Source of the DNA: Paenibacillus hunanensis
GTDB lineage: Bacteria; Bacillota; Bacilli; Paenibacillales; Paenibacillaceae
NCBI RefSeq assembly: GCF_014645615.1
Contig: NZ_BMMB01000004.1
Coordinates: 521,626 to 585,625, forward strand
DNA length: 64,000 nucleotides
Direction of reading: 5' to 3'
A program made the translations under genes and the position numbers. Each line of letters starts with the position of its first letter. Within the stretch, counting starts at the first letter, position 1. The notes beneath the pieces were generated by a model. The model saw nothing but the letters and a program-made list of their open reading frames with translations, made no database searches and was not told the DNA's origin. Below are positions 25,915-36,013 of this stretch, in pieces.

Positions 25915-28900
25915 TTCCATATCTCGTTAAGAAGAGCAAGATTACACTGCTTTTTTTCGCACTGCTGATCGGGATCGGGGCATTTAGCGGATTCGGCTTA
26001 CCGAAGCAGCTCATGCCGGATATCGTGGTGAAGCAAGCGACCGTTACGACGGTGTATGCAGGAGCTACACCAGAGCTGATCGAGACCACTGTGACGAGGG
26101 TACTGGAGTCGAAGATCAAGGAAGTATCCAATCTCAAGACGGTCAGCTCGGTATCGATGTCAGGTGTATCTGTCATTACACTGGAGACACAGCCAACCGC
26201 GGATGCCCCAACCGTGTGGAGCGAGCTGCGTAAGAAGGTTGAAGATGCGAAGGCAGATTTGCCAGATGGTGCAGATGCGCCAGTCATTAATGATAATTTG
26301 ACCAAAGCCTTCGTCCAGTCATTCGCCATCTATGGTGATAGTGCGCAGAATCTATGGAAGCTACAGGACTTGATGACCGATTGGCGCGATCAGCTACGCT
26401 CGGTTCCGGGTGTGACGGATGTAGCGATTACAGGCTTGCCGAAGCAGCAGGTGCGGATCGAAGCGAATATGTCCAAGCTCCAGCAATATGGCATTCCATG
26501 GGAATCGATTCTGAATGCTGTGCAAAAGGAAAATGACCGCGTTCCAACAGGTACGCTCGATTATGAGAAGCGTAGCTACCAGCTGACCGTACCGGTCGAT
26601 CATGATGCGTCCAGCTTGGAAAAGGTAGTCGTATTCAAGTCGGACAATGGCACGCCTGTCTACTTGAAGGATGTAGCTAGCGTCCAGATGGCGAATGAAA
26701 AGGTAGAGTATAACAGCTACTATAACGGACAGCCATCGATCTCGATTCAGATTAATAGTGAGGTTGGCTCGGATGTGCCATCCATGTATGAGCGTGTGAA
26801 CGCGAAGATGGATGAACTCAAGACGACCCTACCATCTAACCTGAAAATCGATTCTCTATTCGCGCAAAAGAACGAAACGGATCGTATTTTCCACAATCTG
26901 TTCGTAGAGATGATGATTGCGATTGCTGTCGTGATCGTGGTCTGTATGATGGGCTTGAATCTGCTCACGTCTTCCTTTGTCGCACTGGCGATTCCGATCT
27001 CGATTGCGATAGCGATGATGTTCCTGCCGGGAATGGATATTACGCTGAATCAGATTACCGTTGTCGGTCTGATTATCGTACTCGGTATACTCGTCGATGA
27101 TGCGGTTGTCGTTAACGATAATATTGAACGCAGGCTATTCGTGCTACGAGAGCGCCCTTATGAAGCGGCGATCAACGGGACGAAGGAGGTCGCGATCTCG
27201 ATTCTGACGGCGACGCTGGCAACGATTGCGGCTTTTGCACCGCTGATGTTCTTAACAGGCGATGTGGGTGCATTTATTAAGCCGATTCCAGTCGTGATTT
27301 CCCTTGCTATGCTCGCATCGATGGCAATGTCGCTCACGGTTATTCCGATCTTCCGGATCTGGTATGAGAAACGCAATATTTTAAAAGGTAAAAAGCGTGC
27401 GAACAACAAGCCAGCGGGCTTGCTCGGCAAGCAGATTCAGAGTGTCTCGGATAGCTATGCACATCGCTTGATGCCGAAGGTGTTGAAGCGTCCAATGCTA
27501 GTGGCGCTGGTGGGCTTGATTGTGAGTACATGCATTTATGGATTGGCGATGTTCACGCCGGTGCAGCTGTTCCCGCGCTCCAGTAATCCAGAGCTGACGA
27601 TCAAGATCACGATGCCAACGGGTTCGTCGATTGAGGACACCGATAGCACCGTGCGTCAGATTGCCAAATGGGCGCAAAAGCAGCCCGGTGTAGAAGCGGT
27701 ATCGTCTGCATCCGGTGGAACCGCGCCACCGCTCTTTTACAATATTACGAATATCGCTTCCTTCTCGACCAATCAGGGCGAGGTACTACTCAAGGGCGAG
27801 CTTGGAAAGCTCGATAGTACCGCTGCTGTAGCGAATTGGCCGCAGCAATTGAAGCAGATGTTCCCGCAGGTGACCACATCGGTAACGCAGACCGAGCTGG
27901 GTATTCCAGTAGGGAAGCCTGTTTCCATCCGTATTCTCGGTACCGATCTGAAGGAGCTGCGCAAGCTGACTGATCAGGTGAAAAATGTCGTAGCTTCAAC
28001 GAATGGAACGAGCAATATTAGCGATACGATGGGCGTGCAGGATTATACGCTGGACTTTGAAGTGAATCGTGCAGCAATGGATCGCTACAATGTAACGTAT
28101 GAAAATCTAACGCGTACGCTACTCATGACAGGTACAGGTGTGAAGGTGGGCGAGTTCGATAATGGACGCGATCTGGTAGATATCAAAATCTTTATGAAGG
28201 ATGCGCCATCGACCGACCCGGCGATTCTGTTCCAGCAGGTGAATGTGACGAACTCGAATAATGTACAGGTGCCGCTGACACAGCTCGTGAATATTCATCC
28301 AGCGTTCTCGATCAAGCAGATTAACCATTATAATCTGTCGCGCTCCAATACGATTGAGGCGGATGTGACTGGACGTACAGCAACAGAAGTGATGCAGGAT
28401 GTGAATGTCGGCATGGCGAAAATTAATTTCCCACCAGGCTATTCATGGGAAGTTGGCGGTGAGACATCGAAGCAAAGTGATATTTTTATCGATCTGGCGA
28501 AGTTATTTGCGATCGTCGTTGTATTGATCTTTATTTTGATCGCGATGCAATTCTATTCGATGTGGATTCCGCTGATCGTTATGACGACCGTGTATCTGGC
28601 GGCTGCCGGAGGGGTGTTAGGTCTATTTATTAGTCAGACACCGATAGGCTTTATGTCGATTATGGGTGTGATTGCACTCGCAGGGATTGTTGTGCGAAAC
28701 GGGATTGTATTGATTGAGTTTATCGAAGATGCACGTCATGAGGGACTCGAAATGAAAGAAGCTGTGATTCAGGCTGCATCTGCTCGTTTCCGACCGATCC
28801 TGCTTACCTCGCTGGCCGCGATTGTTGCACTATTGCCAATGGCAACGGTGGGTGAACAGTTATTCCGTCCGCTGGCGATTGCGATTGTATTCGGATTGGT

Positions 28901-29030
28901 ATTTTCGACATTGCTTACCTTGTTCGTCGTGCCATCACTGTATATGGTACTAGCGCGTTATAACGACAAGCGGAAAGCACGCAAAGCAGAGCAGGAGGCA
29001 CAATTGGAGGAAAGGCTGAAGGAGTGGTAA
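25911..29030 (+). CDS. RND superfamily efflux pump (AcrB/SwrC-like)
   Basis: A 1039-residue inner membrane pump with the duplicated RND layout: a membrane helix at 10-28, a large extracytoplasmic loop (about 35-330), a block of six helices, a second loop (about 560-850) and a final block of helices. The proton-relay acidic pair is visible in GILVDDAVVVNDNIERR of helix 4. The nearest well-known Bacillales relative is SwrC/YerP, which confers resistance to surfactin and other amphiphiles. Substrates are unknown here. Co-transcribed with the adaptor. Confidence 0.93.
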   Translation: MIPYLVKKSKITLLFFALLIGIGAFSGFGLPKQLMPDIVVKQATVTTVYAGATPELIETTVTRVLESKIKEVSNLKTVSSVSMSGVSVITLETQPTADAPTVWSELRKKVEDAKADLPDGADAPVINDNLTKAFVQSFAIYGDSAQNLWKLQDLMTDWRDQLRSVPGVTDVAITGLPKQQVRIEANMSKLQQYGIPWESILNAVQKENDRVPTGTLDYEKRSYQLTVPVDHDASSLEKVVVFKSDNGTPVYLKDVASVQMANEKVEYNSYYNGQPSISIQINSEVGSDVPSMYERVNAKMDELKTTLPSNLKIDSLFAQKNETDRIFHNLFVEMMIAIAVVIVVCMMGLNLLTSSFVALAIPISIAIAMMFLPGMDITLNQITVVGLIIVLGILVDDAVVVNDNIERRLFVLRERPYEAAINGTKEVAISILTATLATIAAFAPLMFLTGDVGAFIKPIPVVISLAMLASMAMSLTVIPIFRIWYEKRNILKGKKRANNKPAGLLGKQIQSVSDSYAHRLMPKVLKRPMLVALVGLIVSTCIYGLAMFTPVQLFPRSSNPELTIKITMPTGSSIEDTDSTVRQIAKWAQKQPGVEAVSSASGGTAPPLFYNITNIASFSTNQGEVLLKGELGKLDSTAAVANWPQQLKQMFPQVTTSVTQTELGIPVGKPVSIRILGTDLKELRKLTDQVKNVVASTNGTSNISDTMGVQDYTLDFEVNRAAMDRYNVTYENLTRTLLMTGTGVKVGEFDNGRDLVDIKIFMKDAPSTDPAILFQQVNVTNSNNVQVPLTQLVNIHPAFSIKQINHYNLSRSNTIEADVTGRTATEVMQDVNVGMAKINFPPGYSWEVGGETSKQSDIFIDLAKLFAIVVVLIFILIAMQFYSMWIPLIVMTTVYLAAAGGVLGLFISQTPIGFMSIMGVIALAGIVVRNGIVLIEFIEDARHEGLEMKEAVIQAASARFRPILLTSLAAIVALLPMATVGEQLFRPLAIAIVFGLVFSTLLTLFVVPSLYMVLARYNDKRKARKAEQEAQLEERLKEW

Positions 29031-29260
29031 TGTACTCCTTTTGCATAAATGGTGTAATCATTCGTGATACTTGCTCCTGTGTGGGTATTTGAGTACGATT
29101 TAGGTACAATGGGAGCTATACCGCTACACCGCATACAGGATATTAGAATACAATAATGATCAAGCATTCATTCGCCTTTAGCCTTTAGTGAACAGCCTTT
29201 CTTCCATGCTTAAATGATCAATAGATAAGATAACCCTGATGAGATAACAGTTCATAAAAG

Positions 29261-29318
29261 AAGCAGCTCCTGCGGTTCCAGTGCCAGTAAAGGCAGGAAT
29301 AGCAGGAGCTGCTTTTTT
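29261..29318. terminator. Bidirectional terminator between the RND operon and the lipoprotein gene
   Basis: AAGCAGCTCCTGC pairs with GCAGGAGCTGCTT over a 28-base loop that can itself fold, followed by TTTTTT. The rest of 29031-29377 is empty. Confidence 0.8.
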
Positions 29319-29377
29319 ATAAACACACGCGGAACCGTAGCTTATCGAAATGAGGTAGAAAAGTAATAGAGACGCTA

Positions 29378-30481
29378 TTATTTCACATCAATACCGATCA
29401 ATGCAGTCACTACACCGTTATCCTCTGCATACAGTGATATCCGGCGGTTGTCGGGACTCCAGCGAATTGAGGTATTATACGCCTGAAATTCAGTCGTAAC
29501 CGGAGTCGTCGTTCCGGTACTGCGATTGAAAATGTACAGCCCTTTCATACCTTGCTGGCTTTCCTGATAAATGGAGAAGGCGAGCATGCTGCCATCTGGT
29601 GACCATGCGGGTCGACCGAGTAGTGTGCCTTCAGCAACTTTGCCAAGCACCTTACCGTTATTATCGATCACCGTTAGCTTGCCCGGCTCCGATTCCTTAT
29701 GACCGACCTGCTGAATGACGATCGATTGACCATCAGGTGCAACGTCAAAGTTCCACACATCACTCGCAATCGACTTGGACTGTAGGCTACCTTCTTCTAC
29801 ACGATTTAGTGCAGAGCCACCTACGAAATAGATCGTTCCATTAACCTGCTGTACCTGCATGATCGTATCTTTGATGTTATCGCCTTGAAGCTTGAGCGTC
29901 GTTTTATGACCTTGCAGGTCAATGATCTGTAAGCCAGTATCCGGTGTACCGCTGATCAGATGGGAATTATCCGCCCATTTGAACTCATTGACCATATCGA
30001 TATTACCAATCGTTACGATATCGCCGGATTCGATATCGAGAATATAGCCCTTGATCGTATAACGGTCATTCTCTACACCCTCTGTAAAAAATACATGCTT
30101 CGCATCCGGTGAAGCCTCGGCAAGCAGCTGAATGCCTTTGCGATGTGGTGTGAGTGGATGCTCCTTCCCTGTAGCGGCATTATGCACAATCAATCGATTG
30201 CCACGATCGATAATAATCTCATCCGCAGATAGCCAGGAACGACCATAGGCATCGTCCAGCTTGTCCAGTGAAGAGAGACTGATTGTAGGCTCTACAGGTC
30301 TGCTTGCCGCTTGATCGACGACGGTTAGATTCTGATCATTACCGCAACCAGCTAATAGCAACAGGCTTAGTACAGCACAGCTTGCAAGTAGCTTGCTGTA
30401 GCGTTTACGCCGATGTGTTCCTTTGAATAAGTGAGGTGTGGGGGCAGAATGGGCTGAGCGCAGCCCGCGGGGGTACATCAT
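29378..30481 (-). CDS. Beta-propeller (TolB/WD40-like) lipoprotein
   Basis: A 367-residue protein. After a basic N-terminal extension of about 30 residues comes a signal peptide with lipobox LLAGC (Cys about 46). The rest is a propeller with TolB-type repeats: WSPDGSMLAF, WSPDNRRISLY, VAPDGQSIVI and SPDAKHVFF. It is probably a surface binding or scaffold protein. The N-terminal extension before the signal helix is long; an internal start nearer the helix is possible, but CAGGAG precedes the ATG at 30481. Confidence 0.8.
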   Translation of the reverse strand: MMYPRGLRSAHSAPTPHLFKGTHRRKRYSKLLASCAVLSLLLLAGCGNDQNLTVVDQAASRPVEPTISLSSLDKLDDAYGRSWLSADEIIIDRGNRLIVHNAATGKEHPLTPHRKGIQLLAEASPDAKHVFFTEGVENDRYTIKGYILDIESGDIVTIGNIDMVNEFKWADNSHLISGTPDTGLQIIDLQGHKTTLKLQGDNIKDTIMQVQQVNGTIYFVGGSALNRVEEGSLQSKSIASDVWNFDVAPDGQSIVIQQVGHKESEPGKLTVIDNNGKVLGKVAEGTLLGRPAWSPDGSMLAFSIYQESQQGMKGLYIFNRSTGTTTPVTTEFQAYNTSIRWSPDNRRISLYAEDNGVVTALIGIDVK

Positions 30482-30881
30482 AACAATTCAACTCCTGTAT
30501 CTAAATAATGATCCGACCAGATGATATACTACCCATTTCAGCATTCCTATCATCTGCGGTCTTTCGTGTGTCCTTAGCGTATCATCTGCACATCTCGGTG
30601 ATATGTACAATTGTATCGAACTTGTAAACAGCTATCGATTGGGATCTTTCGTTATTGAATCGTGCAAATGTGTTGTTCATGGTATGATGAACAGGAAGCG
30701 CAGTCATTACACCTATCGTCTGCTTGTAGGAGCTTGGAGTATCCGGTGAAGCAAGCTTCTTGCTCGCGCTAGGATCGTAGCGAATCGCTGGTATCGTTGC
30801 AATTATAATGAGCCTGGGAAATGCCGTACGACCTGCAAGCAGGAGTGGACGCCATGCCGATATCATGTGGAGGTGAATAGC
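30482..30881. other. Intergenic region between divergent genes
   Basis: Four hundred bases between the propeller lipoprotein and the winged-helix gene. A TATAAT at 30804-30809 could be a rightward -10 box with a weak -35. A minus-strand frame of 108 codons covers much of it but has no ribosome site and ordinary low-complexity content. Confidence 0.4.
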
Positions 30882-31166
30882 ATGAACGATAACATTAGAG
30901 ACAGACAACGGCTGCGTATACAGCTTTTGCAGGATTTATATGAGTATCATTTTGGACCGGAAGAGCGTTCGTTTCACTTGCCTGGACCGAAGAAAAATGT
31001 AGGGCCATTAACAGACAAAGAAACGCGCCTCGCTTATGATTATTTACACAAAAAAGGCTTGATCGATATCAAGGACGTGGTGGGCTATATGCACTTCTCT
31101 ATCACACCGCAGGGTATTGACCTGATTGAAGAGCGTATACTGGGTGAGCGTGCAGAACAGATATAG
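30882..31166 (+). CDS. Small winged-helix-like protein
   Basis: A 94-residue protein with an N-terminal helix (RQRLRIQLLQDLYEYHFG), a helix pair (LTDKETRLAYDYLHKKGLIDIKDVVG) and a wing (YMHFSITPQGIDLIEERIL), the layout of a winged helix with a final dimerisation helix. It is likely a small DNA-binding or regulatory protein. GGAGGTG lies before the ATG at 30882; five upstream codons in frame are not needed. Confidence 0.65.
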   Translation: MNDNIRDRQRLRIQLLQDLYEYHFGPEERSFHLPGPKKNVGPLTDKETRLAYDYLHKKGLIDIKDVVGYMHFSITPQGIDLIEERILGERAEQI

Positions 31167-31272
31167 CTCATTGCTTATGCCCATGACAACAGGTGACTGA
31201 TGAAGTCAGCGCTTGAACGAAATAGGCATAACGAGAGTTGCACACATAGGGAAGAATAAGCGAATCATGATG

Positions 31273-31317
31273 AAAGGAACCCCATTGCATGTATGAACAG
31301 CAATGGGGTTCCTTTTT
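31273..31317 (+). terminator. Terminator after the winged-helix gene
   Basis: AAAGGAACCCCATTGC pairs with GCAATGGGGTTCCTTT, loop 11, followed by TTTG. Confidence 0.8.
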
Positions 31318-31396
31318 GCATTATAGCAGGATACAACATAGGGCGTAATAAGCGACAGGCTATAGAGAATGTATGGTTTCATAGGTAGATTGTCGC

Positions 31397-32887
31397 TTAC
31401 CGAAGCGGCATTTCCAGTACGAATACATTGCCATGCTCATCGGATGAGGCGATATACAGATTGCCCTCCATTCGCTGGGCAAGACGTCGTGCGAGTGGCA
31501 AGCCAAGCCCTGTACCGCTACTCGTACGCGAGCGATTCTGGCTCAGCGTGGTATACGGCTCAAATACGAGCTCCTGCTGATCCGCTGGAATCATCGGGCC
31601 AGAGCTACGAATGCGAATTTGCACGATTTCATCGCGAAGCTGACTTTCGACTACAATCCAGCCATGCTGGGGAAGATTGTATTTAACGGCATTGTCGAGT
31701 AGATTGAGCAAAATATGCATCAGATGCTTCGGATCAGCAAGCAGCTGCACCGACTGATCGAGCTTCACATCAAGCTGGATGCCTGCACTGGTCGCTTTGC
31801 CGCGTGTTCGAGCGGCGGCGTCCTCGATTAGCTCATTCAGCTGTACCTGCTCAGGATGCAGCTCGAAGTCGTATTTATCCAGCAGCGATAAGCGGATCGA
31901 ATCCTCAATGAGCTCAATCAACCGACGAATTTCAGATGAAATGCTCGCGCTTGCTTCACGCACTAGCTCAGGATCATCCCCATACATCCCTAGCAGGTCG
32001 GCATACGATTGGATGGAGGTGGCAGGCGTTTTTAGCTCATGGCTAATATTGCCGATGAATGCCTTTTGCAGCTGCTCCAGTGCAGAGAGCTTGGTTACCG
32101 CTTGCTGTAGCTGTAGCTTCTCCTGCTCTAATAAATTCATGCTTCGCTCGATCATGCCGCCCATCTCAGTAATACTGTCACCTAGCTCACCTAGCTCATC
32201 GGAGCGCTTGAGCAGGGCATGCTGCTCGTCTGGGTAACGACCACGAGCGATTGCACGAGCTTCCGTCATTAAGGTATGAATGTCACGGGTCTGCCGATGA
32301 ATGTACAGCCAGCCGATGAGGAAGCTGCTGGCAAGTACAGCGGCACCTGTCCATAGACAGAGCATGAGCATATTATGGTAAAACTCCTGCTGCTCTGCAA
32401 TCGATAGGTGTAGCTGAATCACACCGAGCAGCTGATCGGCACCATAGACAGGTGCCAAATACAGCACATTCGAGCCTTCCGTAATATACGCGGTCTGTCC
32501 TTGCAGTGCATATCGCATCGCTGCGCTCACATCACTACGGCGAGCCAGCGGCAAAGAATCACCGCGTAGCTCGCCGTTTCGATCATATACAATCACTCGC
32601 ATATTACTGGCTGCACCCAGATCAACCGCCAGCTCAGCTGCTCGCCTTTGCATAAATAATAGCGGAGATAATCGCTCGCCACTCAAATACGCCTGCTGAA
32701 TACGCAGCTGCATCAGATCGCTCTGGCGTAGCAAGAGCTGTTCTGTCTGCTGCTGCTGATTACTGCGAATACCGGATAGTACAAGTAGACTAAGCACAGT
32801 AACGGTAAATAACAGCAGGGCACCGAGCAGCAATGGGAATTTCCAGCGTAAGCCGAGCCGAGGGTGAAGCAGTGAACGTGCTCTCAT
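31397..32887 (-). CDS. Sensor histidine kinase
   Basis: A 496-residue transmembrane kinase. Membrane helices at about 17-39 and 173-196 bound an extracellular PAS/Cache-like sensor. A HAMP region follows, then HisKA with phospho-acceptor His283 in NISHELKTPATS and an HATPase domain with N-box LLNLLDNAVKYN and G-box TGLGLPLARRLA. Its ATG overlaps the stop of the response regulator gene (ATGA), so they form a cognate pair. The signal is unknown. Confidence 0.93.
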   Translation of the reverse strand: MRARSLLHPRLGLRWKFPLLLGALLLFTVTVLSLLVLSGIRSNQQQQTEQLLLRQSDLMQLRIQQAYLSGERLSPLLFMQRRAAELAVDLGAASNMRVIVYDRNGELRGDSLPLARRSDVSAAMRYALQGQTAYITEGSNVLYLAPVYGADQLLGVIQLHLSIAEQQEFYHNMLMLCLWTGAAVLASSFLIGWLYIHRQTRDIHTLMTEARAIARGRYPDEQHALLKRSDELGELGDSITEMGGMIERSMNLLEQEKLQLQQAVTKLSALEQLQKAFIGNISHELKTPATSIQSYADLLGMYGDDPELVREASASISSEIRRLIELIEDSIRLSLLDKYDFELHPEQVQLNELIEDAAARTRGKATSAGIQLDVKLDQSVQLLADPKHLMHILLNLLDNAVKYNLPQHGWIVVESQLRDEIVQIRIRSSGPMIPADQQELVFEPYTTLSQNRSRTSSGTGLGLPLARRLAQRMEGNLYIASSDEHGNVFVLEMPLR

Positions 32888-33570
32888 GCCTGCGGCTCCG
32901 AGCGATAGCCGATCCCGTAAACCGTTTGCAATAGTGACTGGTGCGGATCAAGCTTCTTGCGCAGTCGTTGAATATGAATATCAACGGTACGTGTCTCGCC
33001 TAAATAATCCATTCCCCAGACCAGCTCCAGTAGCTCATCTCGTGTATATACACGTCCGGGATGTGTAGCCAACAGCAGCAACAGATCGAATTCCTTGGGC
33101 GTAAGCTCCAGTGACTGACCATCGATTCGCGCTTCACGACTGGCAGGCTGTACGGTGAGTGGGCCGAGTGTTCGCGGCTCATCGAGTGGTGGGGGTGCAT
33201 TTTCCCGATCCACACGACGAGCGAGCGCCTTGATCCGTGCGATCAATTCACGAATATCAAAAGGCTTGGCAACATAGTCATCCGCACCAAGCTCCAAACC
33301 CAGCACACGGTCAATCACATCATCGCGTGCAGTTAGCAGGACAATGCCTAAGCCGCGGCGTTGCTCCAGCCTGCGGCATACTTCATAGCCATCCATTTCA
33401 GGCATCATCACATCAAGCACGAGCACATCCGGACGGAACTGTTCTACACGCACTAGCGCGTCTCTGCCATCGGTTGCCGTCTCGACTGTAAAATGCTCCC
33501 GTTTGAGCGCGTAGGCAATCGAGTTGCGAATGGCAGCTTCATCATCCGCAATCAGCACACGTGTAGACAT
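32884..33570 (-). CDS. OmpR/PhoB-type response regulator
   Basis: A 228-residue regulator with a receiver domain (Asp9-Asp10, phospho-acceptor Asp53 in VLDVMMPE, Thr/Lys in LLTARDD and AKPFDIREL) and a C-terminal winged helix (LELTPKEFDLLLLLATHPGRVYTRDELL, RTVDIHIQRLRKKL). AAAGGAG precedes the ATG. It lies between the CBS gene (21 bases upstream) and the kinase gene in one operon. Confidence 0.94.
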   Translation of the reverse strand: MSTRVLIADDEAAIRNSIAYALKREHFTVETATDGRDALVRVEQFRPDVLVLDVMMPEMDGYEVCRRLEQRRGLGIVLLTARDDVIDRVLGLELGADDYVAKPFDIRELIARIKALARRVDRENAPPPLDEPRTLGPLTVQPASREARIDGQSLELTPKEFDLLLLLATHPGRVYTRDELLELVWGMDYLGETRTVDIHIQRLRKKLDPHQSLLQTVYGIGYRSEPQA

Positions 33571-33591
33571 GGACAGGCTCCTTTCCCATCA

Positions 33592-34005
33592 TTAATCGGT
33601 AATGGTATCATTGTAATATTCGATAATGTCTTTACGACGGATAATGCCAAGGAACATGCCTTCATTATCAGTGACCGGAACAAAGTTCTGATCAGCAGCG
33701 CGATTCAGCATATCTTCCATGTTCGCAGTGATGACGACACTCTCATTATGTACACGGCGCTGAATATCCGTAAGCGGTACATGACGCATCGCTTCAAAGT
33801 CAAGATTGAACGCATTTTTGAGCTTCCATAGTAGATCACCCTCGGATAATGTGCCTACATATTTTCCCTGCTCATCAATAATAGGGATAGCTGAATACGG
33901 ATGACGCTCTAGCTGCTCCAGCGCTTCCAGCATGGAGGCTTTCGACGATACATAAGTAACCTGCTCTTTAGGCAGGAGGAAATGTGAGATTTGCACAAAT
34001 GTCAC
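33592..34005 (-). CDS. CBS-domain pair protein
   Basis: A 137-residue protein made of two CBS motifs (YSAIPIIDEQGKYVGTLSEGDLLW and FVPVTDNEGMFLGIIRRKDIIEY). Such stand-alone pairs bind adenine nucleotides; in Bacillales a similar-sized protein (DarB/CbpB) binds c-di-AMP. First gene of an operon with a two-component system, so it might tune that system, which is inference. The ATG follows an AGGAGT site. Confidence 0.85.
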   Translation of the reverse strand: MTFVQISHFLLPKEQVTYVSSKASMLEALEQLERHPYSAIPIIDEQGKYVGTLSEGDLLWKLKNAFNLDFEAMRHVPLTDIQRRVHNESVVITANMEDMLNRAADQNFVPVTDNEGMFLGIIRRKDIIEYYNDTITD

Positions 34006-34138
34006 TCCTTTACATCATATGTTATCAATAATATTTCCATTAAAACACATTTTGAATCGCATGTGTAAAGGTTTACAGCATTGTAGCCACAAAGCAGGCA
34101 ATGCATAACGCCATATTTTCGACCAGGGAGCGATAAGA

Positions 34139-34579
34139 ATGAAGACCAAGCAACAGCTAATTGATGCGATTGTAACGCAGTTTCAAAAGACCGAGCTATA
34201 CAGGGATGACCGTATTCAGTGGGTCGAAGCCGCCTTTGACGATTCATGGCATGGTGATCTGGAACCGCAGATTGCGATTGATCCGGATGGATATAGACTA
34301 CTACTATATGAGCGTGGAATTCAAATAATGAACAAAAAAATGAGTCCAGAGCGTGAACACGATATCATTTACTGGATACTAGATAGCTGTATTCAGACGG
34401 CGGCTTATCTGGAGCTGCTGGATCGGCATGGGATTGAATCGGGTAAAGGTCATTTACAGATGACAGCTACCGTGCAGGCGGAGTGGTCGGCATTGATTGG
34501 GCGCGCATTTGCAGCGACGGATGCTATATATGAGGAGATGTATCGTAGTGGGAAAAGAGGAGAGCTAGAACAGATGTAA
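34139..34579 (+). CDS. Imm63-like immunity protein
   Basis: A 146-residue soluble helical protein. The pattern YRLLLYERGIQ..., then REHDIIYWILDSCIQTAAYLELLDRHG and a final long helix resembles the Imm63 family, predicted antidotes of polymorphic toxins. No toxin gene is adjacent. GGGAG precedes the ATG. The family call rests on pattern memory and should be searched. Confidence 0.55.
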   Translation: MKTKQQLIDAIVTQFQKTELYRDDRIQWVEAAFDDSWHGDLEPQIAIDPDGYRLLLYERGIQIMNKKMSPEREHDIIYWILDSCIQTAAYLELLDRHGIESGKGHLQMTATVQAEWSALIGRAFAATDAIYEEMYRSGKRGELEQM

Positions 34580-34686
34580 TGATGCAGCTATATCAGGCTC
34601 TGCTCCACTACCAATAAAGCGACAAAAGCTGGATGAATATAGATAGAGGCTATTGCGCTGGATGTGTAGCGTATCACCTATCGATG

Positions 34687-34719
34687 AAGACATTATTCCT
34701 AGGAATAATGTCTTTTTTT
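34687..34719 (+). terminator. Terminator after the Imm63-like gene
   Basis: AAGACATTATTCC pairs with GGAATAATGTCTT around a 3-base loop, then TTTTT. The following 200 bases are AT-rich and without a gene. Confidence 0.85.
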
Positions 34720-34763
34720 GTAGTGATTTTCATTGTGTAAGTATTGATTTTGAACAATAAAAT

Positions 34764-34771
34764 GCCGATAT
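34764..34771 (+). promoter_or_regulatory. SigD-type -10 box upstream of the PAS chemoreceptor
   Basis: A perfect GCCGATAT, the SigD -10 element, lies 158 bases before the chemoreceptor start. At 15 bases upstream is TGAT, only a two-of-four match to the TAAA -35 box. Confidence 0.4.
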
Positions 34772-34928
34772 ATGAATCAATCCTTATACACCAAATATAG
34801 GAATTATATCTATTGCTATCACTTACATTCAATTATATTCTTTAATTGGAAATTGATAATTTAATTAATTGAGTGAATGTGATGAATTGCTACAAAATTT
34901 ATAAATTGCTACAGGGGGATATGCCGGT

Positions 34929-35837
34929 ATGGAAAAATTGAGTGAGCAAGTTACAGACGAATTGGTCGTACGCGCATTGCAAGAAAATTTGGCTATTATT
35001 CGATTTGATACGGAGCATCGTGTAGCTTATGTAAATGATATTTTTGCGCGTGTGGTCGGTTATTCGCCAAGCGAGATGATCGGCATGCATCACCGTAATT
35101 TATGCTTTGCTGACTTTGCGAATAGCTCAGAATACGTATCCTTTTGGGACAATCTATTTACAGGGATAACCTTTCACGATAGAATTTTACGCCGTAATTC
35201 AAATGATGATGAGGTATGGCTGGAAGCGACCTATATGCCCGTATGGGATCAAGCACGCCGTCATGTCATCGGTGTAACCAAGGTCGCCACCGATATTACC
35301 GAACGTCATCACCATCTGAGCCATGTTGTAGATGATCTGCAAAATACAGCAAAAATGCTCCATCAGCGTTCATCTGACGGTATGCTGCACAGTGAGGAGC
35401 TGCTCGTCAGTATGGAGCAGATCGCGCAGGTGACCTCAGCCAATGGAGATACGATTCATCGACTGCAAGAGCAAGCTTACGAAATTCAGGATGTCGTACA
35501 AACGATTCGTAAAATCGCCTCGCAAACGCAAATGCTCGCCCTGAACGCAGCGATTGAAGCCGCACGCGCTGGTGACTTTGGACGTGGCTTTAATGTAGTT
35601 GCACAGGAGGTCGGCAAGCTATCGAATATGGTGCAGGAATCGATCACTCAGGTGAAGCGTAGCGTTGACGCAATGGACTTAGAGGTGCGCAAAATCTCCA
35701 ATACGACGGTAGAGGTGGAGCAGAGTGTCAAGCGTGGACAGGAGCGTATGCAGACGGCGATGGAATCGTTTACTGCAATCTTTACATCAGCCAATGAGCT
35801 GAACATTCAGGCGGATCGAGTGACGCATGAGATTTGA
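34929..35837 (+). CDS. Soluble PAS-domain chemoreceptor (methyl-accepting chemotaxis-like)
   Basis: A 302-residue protein with no membrane helix. A PAS domain at about 12-125 ([21 protein letters not shown], ending in the PAC part KVATDITER) is joined to a short MCP signalling domain whose tip [19 protein letters not shown] lies near 205. It should sense an internal redox state or small molecule and signal to CheA. It lacks the long methylation helices of the 2.4 kb receptor. A GGGGGAT stretch precedes the ATG. Confidence 0.9.
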   Translation: MEKLSEQVTDELVVRALQENLAIIRFDTEHRVAYVNDIFARVVGYSPSEMIGMHHRNLCFADFANSSEYVSFWDNLFTGITFHDRILRRNSNDDEVWLEATYMPVWDQARRHVIGVTKVATDITERHHHLSHVVDDLQNTAKMLHQRSSDGMLHSEELLVSMEQIAQVTSANGDTIHRLQEQAYEIQDVVQTIRKIASQTQMLALNAAIEAARAGDFGRGFNVVAQEVGKLSNMVQESITQVKRSVDAMDLEVRKISNTTVEVEQSVKRGQERMQTAMESFTAIFTSANELNIQADRVTHEI

Positions 35838-35965
35838 GGATCAGTTATAGAGTGGAAAGATTGGATCGCAGGTTATTTTAAAAGAGCCTTGTCTGTTACG
35901 GAAGAGAATCACTCCAGCATCATAACACGAAGCCTAGTCTATACAATGAATAGCCAAACCAATAC

Positions 35966-36013
35966 AGCCAGAGTCAGCAGAGGATCATCATATCCTCCGA
36001 CTCTGGCTTTTTG
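35966..36013 (+). terminator. Terminator after the PAS chemoreceptor
   Basis: AGCCAGAGTC pairs with GACTCTGGCT; the loop contains a second small stem (GAGGAT/ATCCTC); TTTTTG follows. The rest of the gap to 36232 is AT-rich with no clear gene. Confidence 0.75.

Noticed and set aside
30582..30908. 108-codon minus-strand frame in the gap upstream of the winged-helix gene
   Set aside because: No ribosome site at its start, it overlaps the real start of the plus-strand gene, and has no recognisable pattern.
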